A stretch of 6,431 bases of DNA from Acetobacteraceae bacterium (GTDB lineage: Bacteria > Pseudomonadota > Alphaproteobacteria > Acetobacterales > Acetobacteraceae), in contig PKWQ01000458.1 of assembly GCA_003133265.1 (NCBI GenBank), forward strand, positions 1 through 6,431, written 5' to 3'. Position numbers and translations under genes: made by a program. Below the pieces are notes generated by a model. It was not told the origin of the DNA. It did not search any database and was given only the letters and a program-made list of their open reading frames with translations. Position 1 is the stretch's first letter. The number at the start of each line of letters is the position of its first letter. This document shows positions 1-5,426 of this stretch, piece by piece.

Positions 1-1
1 G

Positions 2-85
2 TATTCCCGTGTCGGAGGCGCGATCGGCGCCACGCTGTATGTTTCACGCGGCGGCGGAACATGGGCGGCCGTTGCGGGCGTGTGA
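2..85 (+). CDS. C-terminal fragment of an upstream phage tailspike/fibre-like protein (partial, 5' end outside window)
   Basis: Reading frame 2 is open from the window edge to TGA at 83-85 and gives 27 residues beginning YSRVGGAIGATLYVSR and ending WAAVAGV. What is seen is a Gly-rich beta-type tail with 'LYV...G..W..V'. From general knowledge, similar short C-terminal ends close many phage tailspike, beta-helix and neck/fibre proteins in alphaproteobacterial prophages, so a tail surface protein is inferred. It lies upstream of and on the same strand as the fibre and esterase genes, which fits. The fragment is too short for a firm family call and could be the end of any structural protein. Confidence 0.5.
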   Translation, partial: YSRVGGAIGATLYVSRGGGTWAAVAGV

Positions 86-118
86 TCCCCATCACGGCGG
101 ACAGGAAAGCCCCAACTA

Positions 119-169
119 ATGCCGGTTGCCACCATCAGCTTTCCGACCACTTGGCCGGTTCAGGCGTAA
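119..169 (+). CDS. Possible 16-residue small ORF, doubtful
   Basis: ATG at 119 to TAA at 167-169 encodes MPVATISFPTTWPVQA. AGGA at 103-106 lies 12 bases upstream, further than ideal for a ribosome binding site. The peptide has no recognisable family. It sits alone in the 126-base gap between the upstream fragment and the fibre gene. It may be a chance ORF, a leader, or the decayed start of a lost gene. Nothing beyond the start, stop and weak Shine-Dalgarno supports it. Confidence 0.15.
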   Translation: MPVATISFPTTWPVQA

Positions 170-199
170 GTTCATCGTTGTCATTCCGGTCCAATCGCC

Positions 200-205
200 G
201 AGGAG
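200..205 (+). promoter_or_regulatory. Ribosome binding site of the fibre-like gene
   Basis: GAGGAG ends six bases before the ATG at 212. This is good Shine-Dalgarno spacing and supports 212 as the start. Confidence 0.75.
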
Positions 206-211
206 CGATCG

Positions 212-1576
212 ATGCCCACCATTCCGCAGCTGCCGCAAACATCATCGATCACCGCCGCCGACGAGGTGCCCCTGAGCCAGTCCGGCGTCACCCGCGCCAC
301 CACGGTCGGTGCGTTGCTCGCCGGTACCCAGCCCGCGATCATGGCGCCGTCGGGGGTGCTGCTCGGGCGGGTCAGCCTCGGTGCCGGTGGTCCGGAGCCG
401 ATTACGGTCGGGGCCGGTCTCACGCTGGCGAACGCGTCGCTCGCGGCCACCGCCACGCCCATCACGTCCCTGCCCACGGTCGGCACGATCGCCGCCGGCG
501 ATCTGGTCGGGATCAGCCAGGGCGGTGCGGATCACAACATCGCCTACAGTAATTTTCTCAATGGCCAGACCATCGACCTCGCGCAGCCGGCGTTGGCGGC
601 TTCGGATTCGGATTCGTTCTGGGTGGCGCAGGGCAGCTCCACGATGCTGCGTCAGAGCTTCTCCGCACTATGGAACTGGATCGCCGCGAAGATGCCCGCC
701 TACAAGAGGCCGGTGGTGGAAATCAGCGCCAATACCACGCTCGATGGCACGGTGCATAACGGCCGCCTTCTGGTCTGCAGCGCGTCGGTGACGCTGACGC
801 CTGCTTTCATCAACATGGGAAGCGGTTTCATCTGCGACGTTGTCAATCTTTCCGGCGGCGCTGTCACGCTGGGTACCGGCATCGTCACCTCCACGGGCAG
901 TTCGACGCTACCGGTGGGGCAGGCGGCGCGGCTGATGGCTGCCACCTACTCCGCGGGGAACGTGATCTTTGCCGCCGTCAGCGGTGTCACGACGCTCGCG
1001 GCGCCGGGCCAGGTGACCGGGCTTGCCGTGGGTACCGCCACACAGACCAGCATCGCTCTGACCTGGTCGGTGCCCGGCGGCGGCGCGCCCTCCAGCTATA
1101 CGGTTCAGTCCCGGCTCAGCGGCACCACGACATGGACCACCGCGAGCACAAGCGTCATCGCGACCGCCTTTACCGTCACCGGCCTCGCTGCCGCCACGGC
1201 CTATGATTTCGAGGTGTTTGCCGTGAACGCGGCAGGGACGGGCGCGGCATCGGCGGTCCATACCGCCAGTACCAGCGCACCGGCCCTGGTCACGTCGATC
1301 ACCTGGAATCTGGCGCCGTCCGGACCCTACACGCACGCCAGCGGCTCCATCGGCGTGAATGCCCATGTCAACCCATCAAACGCCACGGTGCAGTTTGGGT
1401 TCTCGACCTCTGCCACGGTGCCGCCCACCAGCTGGACTGCCGGAATGTTCGTCACGTCGGATATCTGGGCAGCCTACGTGCCTACGCCGGCGACCGCCGG
1501 CAGCTACTATGCCTGGGTGGAGGGCACCGACGGCTCGGCGCCCACGGTCTACCCGACGTCGTTCCTGGTCAATTGA
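212..1576 (+). CDS. Phage tail fibre-like protein with fibronectin type III domain
   Basis: 454 residues starting MPTIPQLPQTS, with a strong GAGGAG ribosome binding site. The N-terminal part (about residues 5-158) contains three degenerate copies of an 'A-x-x-D...S/A-Q-x-G...L' unit, around D17/Q23, D97/Q103 and D132/Q140. Residues about 165-260 form a beta-rich segment without an obvious catalytic motif. Residues about 264-353 read as one fibronectin type III domain (QVTGLAVG, SIALTWSVP, YTVQSR, TVTGLAAATAYDFEVFAVN). Residues 356-454 look like a further Ig-like beta sandwich ending VYPTSFLVN. FN3 and Ig-like domains are common decorations of tail and fibre proteins and are thought to bind cell-surface sugars. 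There is no signal peptide, consistent with a virion protein. The gene ends one base before the next start, so the two are probably co-translated. Role in host recognition is inferred from domains and context. A neck or baseplate decoration protein is the main alternative. Confidence 0.75.
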   Translation: MPTIPQLPQTSSITAADEVPLSQSGVTRATTVGALLAGTQPAIMAPSGVLLGRVSLGAGGPEPITVGAGLTLANASLAATATPITSLPTVGTIAAGDLVGISQGGADHNIAYSNFLNGQTIDLAQPALAASDSDSFWVAQGSSTMLRQSFSALWNWIAAKMPAYKRPVVEISANTTLDGTVHNGRLLVCSASVTLTPAFINMGSGFICDVVNLSGGAVTLGTGIVTSTGSSTLPVGQAARLMAATYSAGNVIFAAVSGVTTLAAPGQVTGLAVGTATQTSIALTWSVPGGGAPSSYTVQSRLSGTTTWTTASTSVIATAFTVTGLAAATAYDFEVFAVNAAGTGAASAVHTASTSAPALVTSITWNLAPSGPYTHASGSIGVNAHVNPSNATVQFGFSTSATVPPTSWTAGMFVTSDIWAAYVPTPATAGSYYAWVEGTDGSAPTVYPTSFLVN

Positions 1577-1577
1577 G

Positions 1578-3650
1578 ATGAGCGTCGCTTTTGTCGCGCC
1601 CAACGTGCCGATGAATATCGGCGGCGGGCGATATGGGTTGTGGCGTGCGCTGCGTGCGTCGTCGCAGACCACGGCTATCACCGGCCCAACGCCGGCGTCC
1701 ATCGCGGGCCTCTCCGGCTGGTGGGATGGCGGCGCGCTGGCGGATCTGCTGGACCCGTCCGGCACGCCGCTCGCCGGTTGGGGCCAGTCGCTCGGCAGTC
1801 TGCGTGACAAGTCGGGCAATGGGCGCGTGCTGCTGCCGTTTTCCGCGGCCATCGCCAATGGTGCTCCTATCGCTGTACCGCGCCTGAACGGGCTGCTGGG
1901 TGGGCTTGGGCGCATCGCCGGCGGTGTCGGCACGCTTGCCCCCGCGCTCGATCCCGATCTCGGCTTCCAACTCGCCGCGGTGCCCTTTGGCGCGGCCGTG
2001 GCATGGACCCGTTATCTGGTGTGGTCGCGGCCGAACTGGCGGCAGAATTCCGGGCGCGATACCAGCGCGATCGTGCTGCTCGCGTCTGGCGCCACACCGG
2101 TGCTACAGGCCGACAGCGCGGGCGGGCAGAGCCGCCTGATCCTGTTCCCCGGTCCGAGCCAGACGATACTGACGAGCACCCTGGAACGTCGCCACACCCA
2201 TTCGGTCATCCTGCGCAACACGACCGGCGCCGGCGTCGATGTCTGGCTGGATGGCGCCAGGGTGGCCACCGCGGCGCCCAATCCGATGGCGTCGAGCATC
2301 GCCCAGGCAATGACCTTGTTGCACGACACCACGCTGCTCGGCGCGGCGCAGTGCTGGCTGCATGAGGCGGCCACATGGGAACGCGCGCTGTCCGACGCCG
2401 AGACCGCGACGCTGCTCGGTGCCGTCACACGGTGGCGCCTGGGCGCGCGGCGGGGAATTTTCCTGCTGATCGACGGCCAGTCCAATGCGGTCAACTACGC
2501 GCTGAACGACGGCGCGGCGCAGTTGCTGGCACAGGGGGTGGCCTGGCATCTCGGCGCGCTTGCCTGGAACGTCCTTGCCACCTACGGCAATTCGTCCAGC
2601 TACACCATGGCCAGCGGTCACGGCATCTACAACGCGGTCGGTGGCGCCTATCCCGGCAGCTTCGTCAACGACCCCGGCGACGGCTCGAACCCGTCCACCT
2701 GGTTGCTCGGTGCCGACGGTCAGGCGGTGCAGGCCGCCGTCACCGCGCTCGCCCCGGCCGATCTGGCCGATGTCGTCGCCATCGTCTGGCCCTGGAACGA
2801 GACCGACAGCCTGCGTGCCTACGCCGAGAAGGCAACCTTCAAGACCGCCGCCACGCGGTTCCTGGCGCTTGAGCGCGCGATGCTGGGCCGAGCCGCGAGT
2901 GATCTGCCGTTGATCTGGTGGAATGCGATTCCCTATGGCGGCAATGCGGGAATACAGATGCACCGCGAAACGGTGGCCGACCTCGCCGCCGATCCCACGC
3001 AGAACATCGTCATCGGCAATCCCCAGACATCGGACAGCATCGCGCGCGGGGCCTCGTGGAATCCGACGACCGGCATCGCGACCGGCGGCGATGGCGCGCA
3101 TCGCGACGCGCTGGACAATCAGCGCTTTGCCCGCCTCGCCGCGCCGCTCGTGGCGCGCGCCGTCCTGGCCACGGGACGCGGCGACACGCTCACGGCGATT
3201 CCCGCCGGCCTGCCCGCGCAAGGCGGCCCGGCCATCGTCCATGCCTGGCGCCAGAGCAGCACGACGATCGTGCTGACCGTGCGCCATGATTGCGGCACGG
3301 ACGTTCTGGTGCCTCTACAGGCGGCGAATGGCGCTGGTTTCGCGGTGATGGACGGAGGCAGCGTCGCCGCTCCCGGTCCGATCGTGACGGCGAGCGCATG
3401 TGCGCGGATCGATGCCACGCATCTGAGCATCACGCTCGCATCGCCGCTGACCAGCCCGAGCGCGTTCTGTCTGCTGTTCTATCCCTATGGCGGCACGACT
3501 ATCGGGCGCGGCAACGCGGTCACCGACAATTACGCCAGCCTCGCCAAGCCCGCCTCGTGGGACATCGCTGCCGATCTCGGCAGCGCATGGGGTGTCAACT
3601 ACCCGCTGGCGGCGACCGCCGAGCCCCTCGTGCTCAGCGATACCCCCTGA
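1578..3650 (+). CDS. Phage tail protein with LamG-like and SGNH (sialate O-acetylesterase-like) hydrolase domains
   Basis: 690 residues from ATG 1578. The frame is open further upstream to 1359, but that stretch overlaps the fibre gene and is Arg/Pro-rich shadow sequence, so the start one base after the previous stop (TGAgATG, coupled translation) is preferred. Residues about 44-280 resemble a LamG/concanavalin domain: GLSGWWD at 44-50, and WLHEAATWERALSDAE at 260-275, which matches the usual closing strand-helix. Residues about 293-530 look like an SGNH hydrolase: GQSN at 300-303 (nucleophile Ser302), WPWNETD at 404-410 (Asn407 as the block III Asn) and DGAH at 505-508 (Asp505, His508). Residues about 530-690 are a beta-rich C-terminal domain. 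SGNH enzymes of this type remove acetyl esters from sugars, so de-O-acetylation of host capsule, LPS or exopolysaccharide during adsorption is inferred. Substrate is unknown. The family call is fairly secure; the enzymatic role is probable. Confidence 0.75.
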   Translation: MSVAFVAPNVPMNIGGGRYGLWRALRASSQTTAITGPTPASIAGLSGWWDGGALADLLDPSGTPLAGWGQSLGSLRDKSGNGRVLLPFSAAIANGAPIAVPRLNGLLGGLGRIAGGVGTLAPALDPDLGFQLAAVPFGAAVAWTRYLVWSRPNWRQNSGRDTSAIVLLASGATPVLQADSAGGQSRLILFPGPSQTILTSTLERRHTHSVILRNTTGAGVDVWLDGARVATAAPNPMASSIAQAMTLLHDTTLLGAAQCWLHEAATWERALSDAETATLLGAVTRWRLGARRGIFLLIDGQSNAVNYALNDGAAQLLAQGVAWHLGALAWNVLATYGNSSSYTMASGHGIYNAVGGAYPGSFVNDPGDGSNPSTWLLGADGQAVQAAVTALAPADLADVVAIVWPWNETDSLRAYAEKATFKTAATRFLALERAMLGRAASDLPLIWWNAIPYGGNAGIQMHRETVADLAADPTQNIVIGNPQTSDSIARGASWNPTTGIATGGDGAHRDALDNQRFARLAAPLVARAVLATGRGDTLTAIPAGLPAQGGPAIVHAWRQSSTTIVLTVRHDCGTDVLVPLQAANGAGFAVMDGGSVAAPGPIVTASACARIDATHLSITLASPLTSPSAFCLLFYPYGGTTIGRGNAVTDNYASLAKPASWDIAADLGSAWGVNYPLAATAEPLVLSDTP

Positions 3651-3665
3651 AGCGATACCCGCTGA
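3636..3665 (+). repeat. Tandem 15-bp duplication carrying the stop codon
   Basis: AGCGATACCCCCTGA (3636-3650) is followed immediately by AGCGATACCCGCTGA (3651-3665), one mismatch in 15. The first copy contains the last codons and stop of the esterase-like gene. The second, in the same frame, supplies a second TGA at 3663-3665. It looks like a replication-slippage duplication that has since acquired one substitution. Confidence 0.85.
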
Positions 3666-3673
3666 TTTCACCC

Positions 3674-3680
3674 GGAAGGA
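3674..3680 (+). promoter_or_regulatory. Ribosome binding site deciding the start of the coiled-coil/TM protein
   Basis: GGAAGGA abuts the ATG at 3681 (no spacer) but lies six bases before the in-frame ATG at 3687. The second ATG is therefore the likely start. Confidence 0.7.
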
Positions 3681-3686
3681 ATGTAT

Positions 3687-3947
3687 ATGCCGGACATGCC
3701 CGGAGACACCAACCTGCATATCGGCAGGATGGATGGCCGGCTTACCGCTCTCGAATCTCGCATTGATCGACATGAGAGCTTCGTCGGCACCAAGCTCGGC
3801 ATCATCGAAGCCAAGCTAGACGAAGTCCTGATGGCGCAGGCAAGCGGTTTGGGCAGCAACTGGGCGTTTCGCTGGATTGTCGGCGTCGCGTTGTCGGTCG
3901 GGGCATGGCTGCACGGCCACTACACCCAGCCGCCTGGAACCCACTGA
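3687..3947 (+). CDS. Small coiled-coil, single-TM lysis-associated protein (XhlA-like)
   Basis: 86 residues from ATG 3687; a two-codon-longer form would start at 3681. Residues 10-50 form a hydrophilic helix with clear heptad spacing of hydrophobic residues (M15, L19, L22, I26, V33, L37, I40, L44, V47), then Trp/Gly-containing hydrophobic residues 59-75 make one membrane segment, followed by a short polar tail. This layout, with a charged coiled coil followed by a C-terminal TM of the type 'W-x-x-R-W-I-V-G', is that of the XhlA haemolysin/holin-partner family found next to endolysins in phages. The gene lies directly before the endolysin, with its stop one base before the likely endolysin start. 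Function in membrane permeabilisation or holin assistance is inferred. A structural or regulatory membrane protein remains possible. Confidence 0.6.
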   Translation: MPDMPGDTNLHIGRMDGRLTALESRIDRHESFVGTKLGIIEAKLDEVLMAQASGLGSNWAFRWIVGVALSVGAWLHGHYTQPPGTH

Positions 3948-3948
3948 G

Positions 3949-4428
3949 GTGGCCGCGTTCGATCAGGCGTTTCGTGTCGTGATCGGCCATGAGGGCGGCT
4001 TCACCGCCAATCCCGCCGATCCCGGCAACTGGACCGGCGGCGCATCCGGACGGGGTGAATGCCGTGGCACCAAATTCGGCATCAGTGCTCGGGCCTATCC
4101 CGATCTGGATATCGCCGATCTGACGCTCGATCAGGCGCAGGCGATCTATCGGCGGGATTACTGGGACAAGCTCGACGCCGACTCTCTGCCGCCGCCGCTC
4201 GCGCTGCTCGCCTTCGATGCGGCGGTGAACAACGGCCTCGGCCGTGCCAGGCAATGGCTGGCGCTGGCGCGGAGCCAACAGACCGGTGCGGCGATCTGCG
4301 CCGAGTTCCTGGCCCAGCGTTTCGCTTTCATGGCGGCGCTGCCGACCTGGCACAGCTTCGGCCTGGGTTGGGCCAGGCGGCTGTGCCGGCTGCCCTACGA
4401 GTCGATGACGATGACCGAAGACGCCTGA
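3949..4428 (+). CDS. Phage endolysin, GH108 family muramidase with PG_binding_3-like C-terminus
   Basis: 159 residues if translation begins at GTG 3949, giving (M)AAFDQAFRVVIGHEGGFT. The hallmark GHEGG motif places the proposed catalytic Glu at residue 15, followed by NPADPGNWTGG (21-31) and GTKFGIS (40-46), all typical of glycoside hydrolase 108 muramidases that cut the glycan backbone of peptidoglycan. Residues about 78-150, including LALLAFDAAVNNG (84-96), match the peptidoglycan-binding domain usually paired with GH108. An ATG at 3877 is in frame but its extra 24 residues overlap the preceding gene and are not family-like, so it is rejected. Only weak GGAA (3936-3939) precedes the GTG, so translation is probably coupled to the preceding gene. 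There is no signal peptide or SAR anchor, so release should require a holin. Family call is secure; exact start is not. Confidence 0.88.
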   Translation: MAAFDQAFRVVIGHEGGFTANPADPGNWTGGASGRGECRGTKFGISARAYPDLDIADLTLDQAQAIYRRDYWDKLDADSLPPPLALLAFDAAVNNGLGRARQWLALARSQQTGAAICAEFLAQRFAFMAALPTWHSFGLGWARRLCRLPYESMTMTEDA

Positions 4429-4469
4429 TGCGGCTGCTCGCTGCCCGCATTCAGTTCGCCAAAACCTGA
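4428..4469 (+). CDS. Possible 13-residue ORF coupled to the endolysin stop
   Basis: ATG 4428 overlaps the endolysin stop as TGATG and runs to TGA at 4467-4469, encoding MRLLAARIQFAKT. It fills the space before the ribosome binding site of the next gene. The peptide is basic-amphipathic but too short to assign. It may serve only to keep ribosomes moving to the next gene, or be chance. Confidence 0.15.
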   Translation: MRLLAARIQFAKT

Positions 4470-4475
4470 AAGGAG
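4469..4475 (+). promoter_or_regulatory. Ribosome binding site of the Ala-rich TM protein
   Basis: AAAGGAG ends six bases before ATG 4482. It is one of the strongest Shine-Dalgarno sequences in the window and suggests this product is made in quantity. Confidence 0.75.
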
Positions 4476-4481
4476 CTTTTC

Positions 4482-4889
4482 ATGTCCGATACCACACAGC
4501 CCATTACCCAGCAGCCTGTCCCCGACACCAGCGCGACCACCGCCGCCAATATTGCCGTCGCGGCGGTGCATAGCGCCTCCAGCACTGCCACGTCCGCGGT
4601 GCTCACCGCGGTCCAGGCCGCCATCACCGCGCACGCGAACGTCGTCAACGGGGCATCGGCTTTCTCCGCCACCACCGTCGCGGGCGATATCGTCTCCGCC
4701 GTGGAGGCGGCGGTATCGCGCGTGATCGCCGCCGGCAAGGCCGATGTCACGGCTGCCGAGGCGGATGCCGCCAAGGTCGAGACGGCGTTGTCCGCGTGGA
4801 TCAAGAAGGGCGGCGTCGGGGCCGTGCTCGGCGTCGTGCTTGCCATCGGCGCGTTGATCGCGCTGCGCGTCGTGCATCCGTGGGGCTGA
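4482..4889 (+). CDS. Unrecognised Ala-rich protein with C-terminal transmembrane segment, in lysis cassette
   Basis: 135 residues, start set by a strong AAAGGAG at good spacing. I do not recognise the family. Residues 1-20 are polar and Gln/Thr/Pro-rich. Residues 20-105 are a long Ala/Val/Thr-rich, probably helical region with few charges until about 85-104 (KADVTAAEADAAKVE). KK at 108-109 precedes a hydrophobic segment at 110-128 (GGVGAVLGVVLAIGALIAL) and a short tail RVVHPWG. The topology is a tail-anchored membrane protein. Position between endolysin and spanins suggests a holin, an antiholin or another lysis-timing protein, but only context supports this. The downstream i-spanin GTG lies inside its last codons, so the two are likely co-translated. 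A minor virion or membrane protein is an alternative. Confidence 0.65.
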   Translation: MSDTTQPITQQPVPDTSATTAANIAVAAVHSASSTATSAVLTAVQAAITAHANVVNGASAFSATTVAGDIVSAVEAAVSRVIAAGKADVTAAEADAAKVETALSAWIKKGGVGAVLGVVLAIGALIALRVVHPWG

Positions 4890-5311
4890 TCCTCGGGCTC
4901 GTCGCCGGACCGCTGGGCAAGGTGGCTGGTATCGCCGCCTTGCTCGCGGGCCTGATCGCCGGCGGCGTCTGGGTGGTGGGCGAACACGATGCCCGCGTGC
5001 TGGCCGAGGCGCGGGCCGCCGAGCAGGCCGCGGAGATCGCCGCCATCCAGGCCGACCACGCACGAGAGGTCGCCGCGCTGCAAGCCGCTGCCGCCGATGC
5101 CCAGGCGCGCGCCGTGCACACCACCGCCATCAGGAGCAGCATCGATGCCACCCCGCACACCATGGGCTGCGCTGACAGCCTTGCTATCGGCGCTGCTGTT
5201 GACGGGCTGCGCCGACACCCCGCCGCAAGTGGCGCTGGCGCCGCGCCCGGACGTGCCGCCGGATCTGCTGGCCTGCCAGGACCAGCCGGAGCCGCCCGAC
5301 CAGTTCCGTGA
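4880..5311 (+). CDS. Rz-like i-spanin (inner-membrane spanin subunit)
   Basis: 143 residues from GTG 4880, which overlaps the previous gene by ten bases. The frame is open further upstream but those residues are Arg-rich shadow sequence. A single N-terminal membrane segment at about 15-34 (VAGIAALLAGLIAGGVWVVG) is followed by an Ala/Glu/Gln-rich helix at about 35-80 (EARAAEQAAEIAAI, REVAALQAAAADAQA) suited to a periplasmic coiled coil, then a Cys-containing stretch ending in GLRRHP, as in many Rz proteins. The last 35 residues are Gly/Ala/Pro-rich and lie where the o-spanin gene is read in another frame. i-Spanins reach from the inner membrane to pair with an outer-membrane lipoprotein and drive the last step of lysis. 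Topology and overlap with a lipoprotein gene make the call strong without sequence-level proof. The start codon is uncertain, with no good ribosome binding site. Confidence 0.75.
   Translation: MGLILGLVAGPLGKVAGIAALLAGLIAGGVWVVGEHDARVLAEARAAEQAAEIAAIQADHAREVAALQAAAADAQARAVHTTAIRSSIDATPHTMGCADSLAIGAAVDGLRRHPAASGAGAAPGRAAGSAGLPGPAGAARPVP
5132..5136 (+). promoter_or_regulatory. Ribosome binding site of the o-spanin, inside the i-spanin gene
   Basis: AGGAG lies eight bases before ATG 5145 and within the i-spanin coding sequence. It supports independent initiation of the out-of-frame lipoprotein gene. Confidence 0.7.
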
Positions 5312-5408
5312 GGACGCCGATCTGGCGTACTGGATCATCGACCTCGCCGCAGCCGGCGACGATTGCCGCAGCCGGCTGCTGCATGTCCGTGAAGTGCTGG
5401 TTCCCTGA
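5145..5408 (+). CDS. Rz1-like o-spanin lipoprotein, overlapping the i-spanin gene in the +1 frame
   Basis: 87 residues from ATG 5145, preceded by AGGAG. The N-terminus is a lipoprotein signal: R4, hydrophobic core at about 7-19 (WAALTALLSALLL), then lipobox LTGC with the lipidated Cys at residue 22. Ala at +2 is compatible with outer-membrane sorting. The mature part begins ADTPPQ and is Pro-rich (PRPDVPPD, QPEPPDQ), as in Rz1-type o-spanins, then ends in a helical segment with two more Cys and RLLHVREVLVP. The first 167 bases overlap the i-spanin gene and the last 97 lie beyond its stop, a partly embedded arrangement. The partner is the i-spanin; together they would fuse inner and outer membranes after peptidoglycan is cut. 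The mature portion (65 residues) is longer than the lambda Rz1 type. Confidence is high because lipobox, Pro-richness and overlap agree. Confidence 0.82.
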   Translation: MPPRTPWAALTALLSALLLTGCADTPPQVALAPRPDVPPDLLACQDQPEPPDQFREDADLAYWIIDLAAAGDDCRSRLLHVREVLVP

Positions 5409-5413
5409 GATGC

Positions 5414-5418
5414 GAGGA
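5414..5418 (+). promoter_or_regulatory. Ribosome binding site of the 3-TM holin
   Basis: GAGGA lies eight bases before ATG 5427, in the 18-base gap after the o-spanin stop. Confidence 0.65.
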
Positions 5419-5426
5419 ATGTCGAT

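Noticed and set aside
82..95. GTGAT-CCCC-ATCAC inverted repeat after the first gene
   Set aside because: Only five base pairs with a four-base loop and no T-tract, too weak to call a terminator.
61..552. 163-residue + strand open frame across the first gap
   Set aside because: Arg/His-rich shadow overlapping the fibre-like gene out of frame, no ribosome binding site or motif.
1359..1577. Extended start for the esterase-like gene at ATG 1359
   Set aside because: The extra 73 residues are Arg/Pro/Ser-rich and lie over the Ig-like end of the fibre gene. ATG 1578, one base after that gene's stop, is the natural start.
2103..3287. 394-residue minus-strand open frame opposite the esterase gene
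   Set aside because: Arg/Gly-rich composition, no motif, and full overlap with a gene carrying a complete SGNH motif set.
3877..3948. Extended endolysin start at ATG 3877
   Set aside because: The added residues are out-of-frame shadow of the TM segment of the preceding gene, and GH108 proteins usually begin shortly before the GHEGG motif.
3900..3960. Frameshift fusion of the TM protein to the endolysin
   Set aside because: The frames differ by +1 and no convincing slippery sequence precedes the stop. Two coupled genes explain the arrangement more simply.
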